A DNA stretch of 36,445 nt from Myxococcales bacterium (GTDB lineage Bacteria > Myxococcota_A > Polyangia > Haliangiales > Haliangiaceae). This document shows positions 23,501-29,611 of this stretch, piece after piece. Both the position numbers and the translations under genes were made by a program. Position 1 is the stretch's first letter. Each line of letters opens with the position of its first letter. The stretch is taken from positions 1 to 36,445 of the forward strand of contig SXJR01000032.1 of NCBI GenBank assembly GCA_005779305.1, given 5' to 3'. The notes below the pieces were generated by a model. It saw only the letters and a list, made by a program, of their open reading frames with translations. It searched no databases and had not been told where the DNA came from.

Positions 23501-24411
23501 GCGCCGCCAAGGGCGCCGCGGAGGCGCTGACCGAGGCCGCCATCGACGGGGCGGTCGGCAAGCTGATGGCGCAGTTCTCAGCCGACACCGAGGGCAAGGC
23601 GCGGCTCCTGGGTGCACTCGAGGAGCTGCTCAAGGGTGCGGGCGGGGTCGCCGCCGACGCTGACACGTATGAAAAGCGCTGGGAGGACACCGCGAAGAGC
23701 GCGGTGACCGGCATCATCGGGGACATGGTGGCCGGCCAGCAGAAGGGGGCCGACGCCTACAACAAGAGCCTCACCAAGGAGTTCGGCGACGCCGCCCGCA
23801 ACCGGCCGTACAAGACGGAGGAAGAACGGGAGCAGGCCGTCCAGGACGCGATCGCCGAGGGCGAGCGGGTCGACGCGCTGGTCGCCGAGGAGGGCGCCCA
23901 GGCCGAAGCCAGTGCCAGGGCGCGGGCCCGCGCCGAGGGCAAGTCAGACGCGGAGGTGGACCGTGACGGCGCCAGGGCCCGCCGTGCCGCCGAGGAAGCG
24001 CACAAAGCGGCTCACCGCAGGAACGAGCGCGAGCGGAGCCAGACCAGCGGGCAATCCGAGGACGTGTCGCCGGAGCAGCCAGCCCCGCCGGCTCCCGAGC
24101 CGGCCGCGGCGCCGGCCCCGCCCGATCGTGACCCCCTCGATCCGCCTCCCACCGAGACCGACGAGATGTTCGATCGCGCCCGCAAGGCCCGCGAGCAGGC
24201 GATCGCCGATGGCGCGAGCCCCGAGGACGCCAACCGGATCGAGGTCGAAGAGATGATCAAGCCGCCGAAGACGCCTCCCGGTGAGCCGATCCCCGACGAG
24301 ACCGACGTCAAGTTCAACCGCGCCCGGCGGGCCCATGACGAGGTGCTGGCCGGCGGCGGCAGCCAGGCCGACGCCGACCAGGCCTTCCACGACACGTGGC
24401 TCTACCAGTGA
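17599..24411 (+). CDS. giant repeat protein with long coiled coil and seven annexin-like repeats
   Basis: The protein has 2270 residues and no signal peptide. In order: a short N-terminal region (1-80); IVDP repeated three times (87-98); an 11-residue AKPDDAPAFRA-type repeat tract (~340-486); a Pro/Gly linker (536-588); an Ala/Glu/Lys-rich coiled coil (~588-1165). Seven annexin-like repeats follow (~1182-1768), best seen in GAGTDTDAVHEAL (1445) and DEDVKGELSGYDARL. Next come a helical segment and a Gly-rich hydrophobic stretch (~1895-1994; ALTAIVGGGALMEGIGGLG). A charged Pro-rich tail contains two copies of a TDEMFDRARKAREQ-type unit (~2185 and ~2233). Annexin repeats bind acidic phospholipids with Ca2+ in eukaryotes and are rare in bacteria. 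The order coiled coil, annexin, hydrophobic segment recalls large proteins of contractile-injection loci, but no DUF4157 head or known toxin tip is visible. Confidence 0.85.
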   Translation: MTHPFLRKLAALAEEDGLEDISQLLGTPGRRTLTSKLPPRAVEAAPIVINVADAESARALGDTILVAARAKFQRAASGPSDQAGEAIVDPIVDPIVDPAKAFVASASSPPASARHQVKPATRRPLDKARRQAEHKAALGDAVPMGRRLDGKVRLERTDEARTDDAPRFTASPGDDRRAFRAAAVEPTKPGEPVEPTKLREPVEDPFAMHLLPARKPDGAGSSAAGSAPATPASPASLPGFERAAAFGPAMPQATEELAGTDRAPGLEGLPFDDIFERTRVAGASEPLTATTEATESKEVEHADAPDHAFQAAAAEPASPRKPSLTPRTAHAEAKRHLDRPDDARGFRAAKPDDARGFRAAKPDDAPAFRAAKPDDAPAFRAAKPDNARVVRAAKPDDAPAFSAAKPDDARVVRAAKPDDAPAFRAAKAEKPDELDGAPDFRAARPDAAAPGAAKPDDASAFRAAKTKDAPDSRAASVGDAPARRLRTNDEPRPGVDADSRGKEARATDGRGTYAKANRAPGGNLAPSDDTSSPLDPYFDRDTPFSGPSAGPAPSGPAPAPGRAPAPGGPAPAKPAPAGPAPGGGGSGAADLEAQKQAVKQQAERKRAEVTELHQHTAATASAQAQTERQTKFDAARAEAQAEKARLDGERDAAKAEAAAERESKEVTRAGLEEEIATAETQEVAELTSGKDSAVQELQATLDNQKARLTTEHEALMAKVDAELATSEQESATKLGEKTEALRTNLEAELLQLETSNETRKAKNLATAESERDAFLEEGRRQEKDARERGETDAAAVKDAAEVDATAAIEEAKTRGLAAQNAALAAAEQLTDPAEKEKKKGTAVLAFNEALLAGTNKAIQLRTQAAVSSDTIRTKAMELADGMRTKAEEKAKSLVSDAKQLNTTLDTQLALEKRNADAKLVSALGALESEQQTLLAQLRTNAATQRTTAATKLAADTATIDADRGSAVQDLEAKLATDLATAKDKAAKARTDLASRSESDLAAAADEVRKATAAIDQASEDAETRNGETVAKVEATVTARTTAGIADMQRVAAETLISIDVEADAMVRSLDERGKLMLAQQDAAAKATEEGLANRQAAIEKDLAEQAQIRKDEIGKEAIAEQEKLREEKLDGLDKTYNELDSELDHALDPSRNRAAEDAAAEAQKAEADKLAAQMADELDDTFVDEDAVLDMMSGKTPAQVAAMKAAYKDKTGKDLDTDLGGAMDDDEMKLAKAQMTGDKLTQRLARLEYESDEWLTDETKMAAAMDGLTAEEKTELAKRFEQRTGDDLATTLDDELDAEQRAEVGEVKDGQESYGKGGEMSEVQLEAAAALGKAKLAEMRKGDKKLTDEQDKAAAKAAADIRAGMTQLIGTDEDAILDALKGKSPEEIAAIKAHFAAQGWGDMESSMEESMGGLLDSADDMKLAKARLSGDPVVAAAAQLEVAMDGAGTDTDAVHEALEGITDPEQRRKVEQEYESRTGCKLDEDVKGELSGYDARLAEAMMIDDPVKRVSAIAANRLDEAANGNFISEATGVRVPSILIGGITAHSAFTDEKKMYAELEKIKDPAVRAQLEKDYAELTGKSLRSDLADSLGGSEDNARYDAVEAYLDGDLDAARAARIRAGADSPWGTDEQEIYKQLEGLSPDERKRLQAKLVDQTKSGDNPDGLTLDNILEDELSDEQLDKGKELARDGKVSDATAIRNALQGLGTDDEGLRKALAGKSKDEIDAMAKDYNARYGKDGDDFFADIRGENLGGREAKLLELQLTKGEPQTDAEKIQRIKDLHEIERGDGNLITDWARGDAGEDMDRQLEAAKELEKKLKDGTLSEDDKQALTDVTNYHANSVGNYRKAQEDVVSVMSTASDALYGTNPILAAMQRISNKRMVLEDNYGAGEIIKDVGVEVAKMGVQALTAIVGGGALMEGIGGLGKEVLMGAFKGMLEGVVEGAFDEAAIRDLGDYVKGLLSKGATGAAKGAAEALTEAAIDGAVGKLMAQFSADTEGKARLLGALEELLKGAGGVAADADTYEKRWEDTAKSAVTGIIGDMVAGQQKGADAYNKSLTKEFGDAARNRPYKTEEEREQAVQDAIAEGERVDALVAEEGAQAEASARARARAEGKSDAEVDRDGARARRAAEEAHKAAHRRNERERSQTSGQSEDVSPEQPAPPAPEPAAAPAPPDRDPLDPPPTETDEMFDRARKAREQAIADGASPEDANRIEVEEMIKPPKTPPGEPIPDETDVKFNRARRAHDEVLAGGGSQADADQAFHDTWLYQ
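17857..17892 (+). repeat. 12-bp tandem repeat encoding IVDP, three copies
   Basis: ATCGTCGATCCG is repeated three times in frame, residues 87-98 of the giant protein. The exactness of the DNA repeat suggests recent expansion. Confidence 0.75.
18616..19056 (+). repeat. 33-bp coding tandem repeat (11-residue unit)
   Basis: Units of the type AKPDD-A-(P/R)-x-F-R-A follow each other about eight times with few changes (18616-~18860), then about five degenerate copies. Alternating subtypes (DARGFRA, DAPAFRA, DARVVRA) suggest unequal crossing-over. The tract is predicted to be disordered and positively charged. Confidence 0.8.
21142..22902 (+). other. annexin-like repeat array within the giant protein
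   Basis: Seven units start near residues 1182, 1254, 1369, 1445, 1548, 1626 and 1705. Each has a (G)TDE/D-type loop followed by a helix, a short turn (GKSPEEI, GITDPEQ, GLSPDER), an aromatic helix (AYKDKTGKDL, EYESRTGCKL) and a final acidic turn. Loops of the GxGT kind occur in units 4 (GAGTD) and 7 (GLGTD). In unit 4 the acidic residue ~41 positions on (GELSG, Glu1488) matches the type II Ca site of animal annexins. Extra linkers separate units 2/3 and 4/5. Confidence 0.75.
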
Positions 24412-24490
24412 TCGGCGTCCCGGCGACCGTCCCGGCAAGAAGATCGAGATCCGACCATACCTCGCTCGGGTGGTCTGGCATCACAACGCC

Positions 24491-25297
24491 ATGGAGCTCT
24501 CGTCGACGGTCCCGGTGCCCGGCATCGACTTCGGGGTCGCTGCCGACGACTACGCCCGCCATCGCCAGGGTCCGCCGGACGAGCTCTTCGATCGTCTCGC
24601 GGCCTGGTACGGCATCGGCGTCGCCGGCCAGGACGTGGTCGATGTCGGCACCGGCACCGGCGTCGTCGCTCGCGAGCTGTCGGCGCGCGGCGCGCGAGCC
24701 ACCGGGATCGATCCGTCGCCGGCGCTCCTGGCTCAGGCCGCGCAGCTCGCGGCCGCGAGCCGGCTCGAGGTCGTGTGGCGCCACGCCACCGCCGAGGACA
24801 CCGGGCTCGAGGCCGCAACGGCCGACGTGGTCACCGCGTGCCAGGCCTGGCACTGGTTCGATCGACCGCGCGCCGCCGCCGAGGCCCACCGCATCCTGCG
24901 CCCCGGCGGCGCCATCGCCATCCTGCACTTCGACTGGCTGCCTGTGCCGGGCAGCGCCGTCGAGCTGACCCTGTCGATCGTGGCGCGCCATCGCGCCGGC
25001 GCGCCGCCGCCGATCGACGAGTGGTTCGCCCACAGCGGCGTCTATCCCTACTGGGGCGACGACCTCGCCGTTGCCGGCTTCACCGGCATCGAGCACATGG
25101 GCTTCGACGTCGCGCCGCGCTACAGCCGTGAGGCGTGGCGCGGCCGCATGCGCGCGTCGGCGCTGGTCTCGACCATGGCGCCCGCTGCGCGCGCCGCGTT
25201 CGACGACGACCTCGCCCGCGCCCTGGCCATGGGCTTCGCCGATCCGGTCGACATGCCCCACCGCGTCTTCGCGGTGATCGCCCGAACGCCGCGCTGA
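24491..25297 (+). CDS. class I SAM-dependent methyltransferase
   Basis: The 268-residue protein has the Rossmann motif I VVDVGTGTGVVARELSARG (~54-72), the acidic end of strand 2 in ATGIDPS, a motif around TACQAWHWFDRPRAAAE and post-motif ILRPGGAIAILHFDW. This set, with the AWHWFD stretch, is typical of the methyltransferase 11 domain family with unknown small-molecule acceptors (trans-aconitate methyltransferase-like). The ATG at 24491 gives a normal N-terminus (VAADDYARHRQGPPDEL). It lies 79 bp after the giant gene in the same direction and could be co-transcribed, but nothing shows a functional link. Confidence 0.85.
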   Translation: MELSSTVPVPGIDFGVAADDYARHRQGPPDELFDRLAAWYGIGVAGQDVVDVGTGTGVVARELSARGARATGIDPSPALLAQAAQLAAASRLEVVWRHATAEDTGLEAATADVVTACQAWHWFDRPRAAAEAHRILRPGGAIAILHFDWLPVPGSAVELTLSIVARHRAGAPPPIDEWFAHSGVYPYWGDDLAVAGFTGIEHMGFDVAPRYSREAWRGRMRASALVSTMAPAARAAFDDDLARALAMGFADPVDMPHRVFAVIARTPR

Positions 25298-25307
25298 GCA
25301 GGTCAGA

Positions 25308-25703
25308 TCAGTCGACGAAGGCGATGGTGAAGCGGCCCCCGGTCGGCGGGACCGTGGGACGCACGATACGCGCGATGACCGTCGACGTTGACCTCGCGGA
25401 AGGCGCGCGGCCCCGAGGCGCTGGCCGGGAGTTCGGTGAGGTCGAGCGTGGCGGTACCTGCCGCAGCCCAGGTGCCGGTCACGGCCTGCTGTCCAGCGCT
25501 CATCTCGAAGCACGGTCCGTTGATCCAGTAGGCGTCGGCGCCGGGTTGCGCCGGCATGGTGACCCCACCGTGGCACTGCCGCCGGCGGCCAGGGTGCGGG
25601 TAACGACGCCGCCGGCGTCGGGGCTGGCCGCGGCGGCGATCGCGCCGTCGAGGTTGACGAAGTGGCGGCCGGTCGCCGCGCTTCTGGAAGATTTGCTTGC
25701 CAT
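25308..25703 (-). pseudogene. small hypothetical gene with two compensating frameshifts
   Basis: Starting at ATG 25703 the frame reads MASKSSRSAATGRHFVNLDG.. to about 25580. Protein-like sequence then continues in a second frame (MPAQPGADAYWINGPCFEMS to FREVNVDG, ~25380) and returns to the first frame (VIARIVRPTVPPTGGRFTIA, stop at 25308). One missing G in the GGGG run near 25565 and one extra base near 25383 would explain both. Restored, it would be ~131 residues, beta-rich, without a signal peptide. A TACTTT box 9 nt before the ATG fits the local promoter pattern. I do not recognise the family. Sequencing or assembly error is as likely as true decay. Confidence 0.5.
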
Positions 25704-25712
25704 ACGAGCAAG

Positions 25713-25718
25713 AAAGTA
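25713..25718 (-). promoter_or_regulatory. TACTTT -10 box of the frame-disrupted gene
   Basis: On the minus strand TACTTT is followed by 9 nt and the ATG at 25703. It lies in the 54-bp divergent region before the beta-propeller lipoprotein. Confidence 0.4.
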
Positions 25719-25757
25719 TCGTTTTCCTTCCGATGGGCGGGCCTCCACCATGGCCCC

Positions 25758-26816
25758 ATGACGCGCACCTCGCCGGCCACCCTCGTCTTCCTTTGCCCCT
25801 TTCTCGTCGCCTGCGGAACCTCCGCTGCTGGTGACGACGACGACGACCCCATCCCGGCTCGCGGGCTCGACCGCTGCGCCGTCGACGGCGCCGGGCTCGA
25901 GCTCCTGTGGAACGTCTCCAACCTGCACGGCGAGATCGTCGCGATGACCATCGGCGCCGACGGCACGGCCGTCCTCGGCACCGCCGATGGCGCGGTGAAG
26001 CAGTGGAGCCTCGGGGCCAGCGGCGCGGTCGCCCCGCTCCCCGACGGCCGTCCGAGCTACGGCGACCCGTTCAACGGACTGGGCGCGCCGGCGCGCGCGT
26101 TGGCGATCGGTGCCGGTGGCCACTCGATCCTCGCGGCCGACGACGGCGCCGGGATCCGCGAGTGGTCCCTGGCCGATGCCTCGCCGCAGCGCTCGGTGCA
26201 GCTCGCGGGTTCGCCCTTCACGGCGCTGGTGCCGCGCACCGCGACCGACGTGATCGTCGCCGATGCCGCGATGGGCGGCCAGATGCGCGTCGTCGATCTC
26301 GCCACTGGCCGCTCCGGACCTGCGTTCGAGACCACGCTGTGGGGCGTGGCCGCCTTCGCGAGCGACGGCGAGTCGTTCTACGTCGTCGGCCACAACTACC
26401 TGCGAGCGGCCGTCGAGCGCCGCACCTTCGCCCGACCCGACGTCGTCGCCGATCGCTGGGACCCGCAGACGATCGAGGGCTGGATCCGCTCCGCCGCCGT
26501 TTCGAAGGACGGCGCCTGGCTGGTCACCGGCGGCGACGGCCACGTGCTGGTCTTCGACACCACCGATCTCGCCGCCGGCCCGGTCGCCACCCTCCCGCTC
26601 GACGCGGCCAGCGCACGTTCGGTCGCGTTCACCGCCTCCGGTGACCACGCCGCCGTCGCGCTCGACGGCCGCGTCGTGCTCGTGCCGCGCGATCTCGCCA
26701 CCGAGGTCGCCGCCCTCGACGTCCCGACTCCGGTGGCGGTCGCTACCGACCCGTCCGGCGAGCGCCTGGTCGTCGCCTCGGCCGACGGCCGCCTGCGCGC
26801 CGCCGGCTGTCGCTGA
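25758..26816 (+). CDS. lipoprotein with WD40/PQQ-like beta-propeller
   Basis: The 352-residue protein begins with a lipoprotein signal (MTRTSPATLVFLCPFLVAC; lipobox LVAC) and a DDDDD linker. The rest is a propeller: successive blades show GADGTAVLGTADGAVKQWSL, GAGGHSILAADDGAGIREWS, SKDGAWLVTGGDGHVLVFDT and DPSGERLVVASADGRL, about seven in all. It should sit on the outer or inner membrane as an interaction scaffold. No catalytic residues are apparent. Its start codon has no TANNNT box at leaderless distance; TATCGT lies 35 nt upstream instead. It converges with the AgmX-like gene. Confidence 0.8.
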   Translation: MTRTSPATLVFLCPFLVACGTSAAGDDDDDPIPARGLDRCAVDGAGLELLWNVSNLHGEIVAMTIGADGTAVLGTADGAVKQWSLGASGAVAPLPDGRPSYGDPFNGLGAPARALAIGAGGHSILAADDGAGIREWSLADASPQRSVQLAGSPFTALVPRTATDVIVADAAMGGQMRVVDLATGRSGPAFETTLWGVAAFASDGESFYVVGHNYLRAAVERRTFARPDVVADRWDPQTIEGWIRSAAVSKDGAWLVTGGDGHVLVFDTTDLAAGPVATLPLDAASARSVAFTASGDHAAVALDGRVVLVPRDLATEVAALDVPTPVAVATDPSGERLVVASADGRLRAAGCR

Positions 26817-26828
26817 GCCGCGCGGACG

Positions 26829-28199
26829 CTAGATGGAGAGCTGCAGGGTCACGCCGACGTCGATCTCGACCGGGTCGCCGTCGTCGTCGGTGACGGGGGT
26901 GAAGCTCCACCGCGTCATCAGGCCCTCGGTGCAGGTCTCGAAGGCAGCGTCGACGCCCTTGGCCGAGCCGTCGCTGACGCCGCCCCTCTCGCTGAGGTTG
27001 AAGGTGAGGGCGACCTTGCCGGCCAGCGTCGGCTCGGGGCCAAGCGACTTCTTGTAACAGCGCTGGAGACCGCCCATGTACGTGGTGCGGATCTTGGCGA
27101 TGATGGCCTCGACGTTGCCCGGCTCACCGGGCGGGCGCTTCTGCGGGATGACCACGATGCGGGTCGGCGGTACCTTCTCGATCTTGTCATCGTCGATCTT
27201 GGTGACGTTGCTGGGGTCGCCAAGGTCGGGCTCGTCGATGGTGCCCGTGCGAGGACCGCGATCGCGCAGGCGATCGCCATCCTCGTTGCCGATGGAGACC
27301 TTGGCCTGAGAGTCGCGGACCTCCGTGAGCTGCTTGTCGAGATCGGTACCGGGCCGGCGCGCCGCCATGCGGGCGTCGACGGTGCCGGTGCCGGTGTCGG
27401 CGAAGAGCAGGTCGGCCATGCGGGTGGCGTCGGCGGTGAGGTCGCGCGAGTCGGCGACCACCGGGTTCGCCGGCTGCGGCCGCGGGCGGCTGGGGTGCGG
27501 CACGGTGGTCGGCCGCGGCGGCGTCGGCGCGGTGGCGGGCGTGGTCGGCTTGTCGGGCGTGGTGGTCGGTTCGGTGCGATCGAGATCGAGGATGGGATCG
27601 TCGGCGTCGATGATCGAGACCGTCTCGGGCGTGTACTGGGCCATGGCCCGCTCGGCCATCGACGAGTCGGCAGGCGGATCGTTGAGGCTGGCAGCGGTCA
27701 TGATGCCGACGTGCACAAGCACCGACGCCGCGGCGAAGACCGCCATACGGCGATCGATGCGATCGGCGAGCGTGCCCTTGATCGAGCGCGGCAGCTGCAT
27801 CGCCGGCGCCGGCGCGGGCAGGACCAGCTCCTGGAACAGCACGCGGACCTCGCCCAGATCGATCTTGCCGTGCGAGCCCTGCGGAAGCGTGACCAGCGTC
27901 GCGGCCCGCGTGTGCGCGCCGCGGGCGTCGAGATCGGCGCGGCCCAGCACGTGGCCGTCGACCGATACCCGGGCGCCCATGCCCGGCGCCAGCCGCAGGA
28001 GCACGCCGCGCTCGACCAGCTCGACCAGTTGCCAGCGCCGCGGCAGTCCGGCGACCGGCAGCGGCACGAGGTTGCGGATCGACTGGCCGATGGTGAAGGC
28101 GGTGCCGCTGCGGACGATGTGCTCGGCGACGATCGTATCGGAGAGGACGACGCCGATGCGGAGGGCGCGGGTGGCGTGGGCGGGGCGAGCGGAAGACAT
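26829..28199 (-). CDS. AgmX/PglI-type TonB-like protein with FHA-like N-terminus
   Basis: The 456-residue protein starts with a degenerate FHA-like domain (~12-135; TAFTIGQSIRNLVPLP, GARVSVDGHVLG). A single membrane helix follows (~150-172; MAVFAAASVLVHVGIMTAAS), then a Pro/Thr-rich periplasmic stretch. The C-terminal AgmX/PglI domain (~365-455) includes YMGGLQRCYKKSLG, LAGKVALTFNLSERG and LMTRWSFTPV. It resembles the TonB-like proteins of the myxobacterial gliding and envelope-energising machinery, which couple the proton-driven motor to the outer membrane. No motor gene (exbB or exbD type) lies here. The start at 28199 was chosen for domain completeness. Confidence 0.8.
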   Translation of the reverse strand: MSSARPAHATRALRIGVVLSDTIVAEHIVRSGTAFTIGQSIRNLVPLPVAGLPRRWQLVELVERGVLLRLAPGMGARVSVDGHVLGRADLDARGAHTRAATLVTLPQGSHGKIDLGEVRVLFQELVLPAPAPAMQLPRSIKGTLADRIDRRMAVFAAASVLVHVGIMTAASLNDPPADSSMAERAMAQYTPETVSIIDADDPILDLDRTEPTTTPDKPTTPATAPTPPRPTTVPHPSRPRPQPANPVVADSRDLTADATRMADLLFADTGTGTVDARMAARRPGTDLDKQLTEVRDSQAKVSIGNEDGDRLRDRGPRTGTIDEPDLGDPSNVTKIDDDKIEKVPPTRIVVIPQKRPPGEPGNVEAIIAKIRTTYMGGLQRCYKKSLGPEPTLAGKVALTFNLSERGGVSDGSAKGVDAAFETCTEGLMTRWSFTPVTDDDGDPVEIDVGVTLQLSI

Positions 28200-28219
28200 G
28201 GGTCTTCGAACGCCCGACC

Positions 28220-28245
28220 GGGCGTGGCGGTCTCGCCACCCGCCC
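28220..28245. terminator. GC-rich hairpin between the PCD gene and the AgmX-like gene
   Basis: GGGCG-TGGCG, loop GTCT, CGCCA-CC-CGCCC forms a 10-bp stem with a 2-nt bulge in the 68-bp gap. A second small stem, CGCCCG-AC-CGGGCG, overlaps it. There is no T-tract, so it may attenuate rather than end transcription. Confidence 0.35.
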
Positions 28246-28267
28246 GGCGCCCGGGTATGACCTGTGC

Positions 28268-28600
28268 CTACACGGACTTGTCGAACCGCGCCGCGGTGAT
28301 GAAGTCGTTCTCCGACAGCCCGCCGACGGTGTGAGTCCACAGCTCGATCACGGCCTTGCCCCAGCTCAGGTGCACATCCGGATGGTGATCCTGCTCGTCG
28401 GCGATGGCGCCGACCCGGTTCACGAACGCCAGCGCGGTCGCGAAGCTCGAGAACCGGTACTCCTTGCGCAGCCGGTTGCCGGCGATGGCCCAGCCACCGC
28501 CGAGCTGGGTGAGGAGGGCTCGGCGCTCGTCGTCTCCCAGGGCCGGGGTTCCCTCGGGCAGCGGTCGACACGTGCGGGCGGCGAGCTCGTCGAGCGTCAT
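28268..28600 (-). CDS. phhB: pterin-4-alpha-carbinolamine dehydratase
   Basis: The 110-residue enzyme dehydrates 4a-hydroxytetrahydropterin, recycling the cofactor of aromatic amino-acid hydroxylases. The family signature is intact: EQDHHPDVHLSWGKAVIELW with the catalytic His pair, followed by WTHTVGGLSENDF. Length is normal. No phenylalanine hydroxylase lies nearby, so a role in another pterin or molybdopterin pathway is possible. It diverges from the EamA gene with only 29 bp between start codons; TAGTCT lies 6 nt before its ATG. Confidence 0.92.
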   Translation of the reverse strand: MTLDELAARTCRPLPEGTPALGDDERRALLTQLGGGWAIAGNRLRKEYRFSSFATALAFVNRVGAIADEQDHHPDVHLSWGKAVIELWTHTVGGLSENDFITAARFDKSV

Positions 28601-28606
28601 CGCCCG

Positions 28607-28622
28607 AGACTACTGCTACAAG
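28607..28622. promoter_or_regulatory. back-to-back -10 boxes for phhB (-) and the EamA gene (+)
   Basis: TAGTCT on the minus strand (28612-28607) lies 6 nt before the phhB ATG. TACAAG on the plus strand (28617-28622, last base off consensus) lies 7 nt before the GTG at 28630. Only 4 bp separate them. Confidence 0.4.
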
Positions 28623-28629
28623 GGGCGCC

Positions 28630-29508
28630 GTGCCCGCGATCGTCCTCGCCTACGTGACCTGCGCGCTGGTCTGGGGCACGACCTGGTACGCGATCCGAGC
28701 CTCGACCGGCGCCGCCGGCTTCCCGACGCTCGAATCGGTGGCGCTCCGCTTCACGATCGCGGCCGCGGTGCTGGCGCCGATCGTGCTCGCCCTCCGCCTG
28801 GGGCCGTGGCCGCGCGGGCGGCGCACGTGGCTGTGGATGCTGGCCGCCGGCGTGCTCGACGCCGGCAGCTACACGCTGGTGTACTTCGGCGAGGAGCGCG
28901 TGCCCGGCGGCCTGGCCGCGGTGCTGTTCTCGACCCAGCCGCTGATGCTGGCGCTGCTCCTCACCGTCTTCCGCATGGAACGCGTGCGCCGCTCGGATCT
29001 GCTGGGCGCGCTGATCGCGCTCGGCGGCGTCGGCGTGATCTTCGCCGATCGCTGGCAGGTCTCGACCGCGCAGGCCATCGGCCTGTTCATGGTGCTGGGC
29101 GCGGTCGCCTGCTCGGCGTCGTACTCGCTGGTGCTCAAGCGCCACGGCGAGGGCGTGCACCCGCTGGTCACGACGCTGGTGTTCCTGGCCGTGACCGCGG
29201 TCTGCCTCGATCTCGCCGTGCTCGTCCGCGGCGTCGAGCCGCTGCCGTGGCCGCCGCCGCGCGGCGCGACGATCGCGCTGGTCTACCTGGCGATCTTCGG
29301 CTCGATCGTCGCGTTCTGGTCGTGGCTGTGGCTGCTGCAGCGCCTGTCGCTGATGGTCACCAGCACGCTGGTCTTCGTCCTGCCCGTGGTAGCGCTGATC
29401 GTCGACGCGATCTGGGAGCACGAGCTGCAGATCGGCAACCGCGCCTACGTCGGCATCGCCATCGTCTTCGGCGGCCTCGCCGTCGCCCTCGGCACGCGCC
29501 GGGGCTGA
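28630..29508 (+). CDS. EamA/DMT-family small-molecule exporter
   Basis: The 292-residue integral membrane protein has ten predicted helices arranged as two EamA repeats (~5-135 and ~145-288). The N-terminal motif ALVWGTTWYAIRAS and the repeat-end motifs LFSTQPLMLALLL and STLVFVLPVVALIVDAIWE are typical of drug/metabolite transporters that export amino acids or other metabolites. Start is GTG. The substrate cannot be deduced. It ends 29 bp before the inverted-repeat element. Confidence 0.9.
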   Translation: MPAIVLAYVTCALVWGTTWYAIRASTGAAGFPTLESVALRFTIAAAVLAPIVLALRLGPWPRGRRTWLWMLAAGVLDAGSYTLVYFGEERVPGGLAAVLFSTQPLMLALLLTVFRMERVRRSDLLGALIALGGVGVIFADRWQVSTAQAIGLFMVLGAVACSASYSLVLKRHGEGVHPLVTTLVFLAVTAVCLDLAVLVRGVEPLPWPPPRGATIALVYLAIFGSIVAFWSWLWLLQRLSLMVTSTLVFVLPVVALIVDAIWEHELQIGNRAYVGIAIVFGGLAVALGTRRG

Positions 29509-29537
29509 ATGGTAAGTGACTACTCGGGGTTGCAACC

Positions 29538-29574
29538 GCTGGGCCTCGAACCTCGGGCCTCGGGCCTCGGCCCG
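29538..29574 (+). repeat. left arm of the inverted repeat around the S23 gene
   Basis: The arm is 37 bp and 33 of 37 positions are complementary to the right arm (29878-29914). The inner 24 bp (29551-29574), built on a CCTCGGG unit, match perfectly. A 10-bp palindrome, GGTTGCAACC (29528-29537), abuts its outer end. Confidence 0.9.
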
Positions 29575-29611
29575 ACGCAACCGCGGCGTCCGCCCGTCGA
29601 TATCTGGCGGC

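Noticed and set aside
17599-24411. eCIS effector with DUF4157 head
   Set aside because: No HExxH-bearing DUF4157 segment is found, and no contractile-system genes are in the window. Only a loose resemblance of the C-terminal part is retained as a finding.
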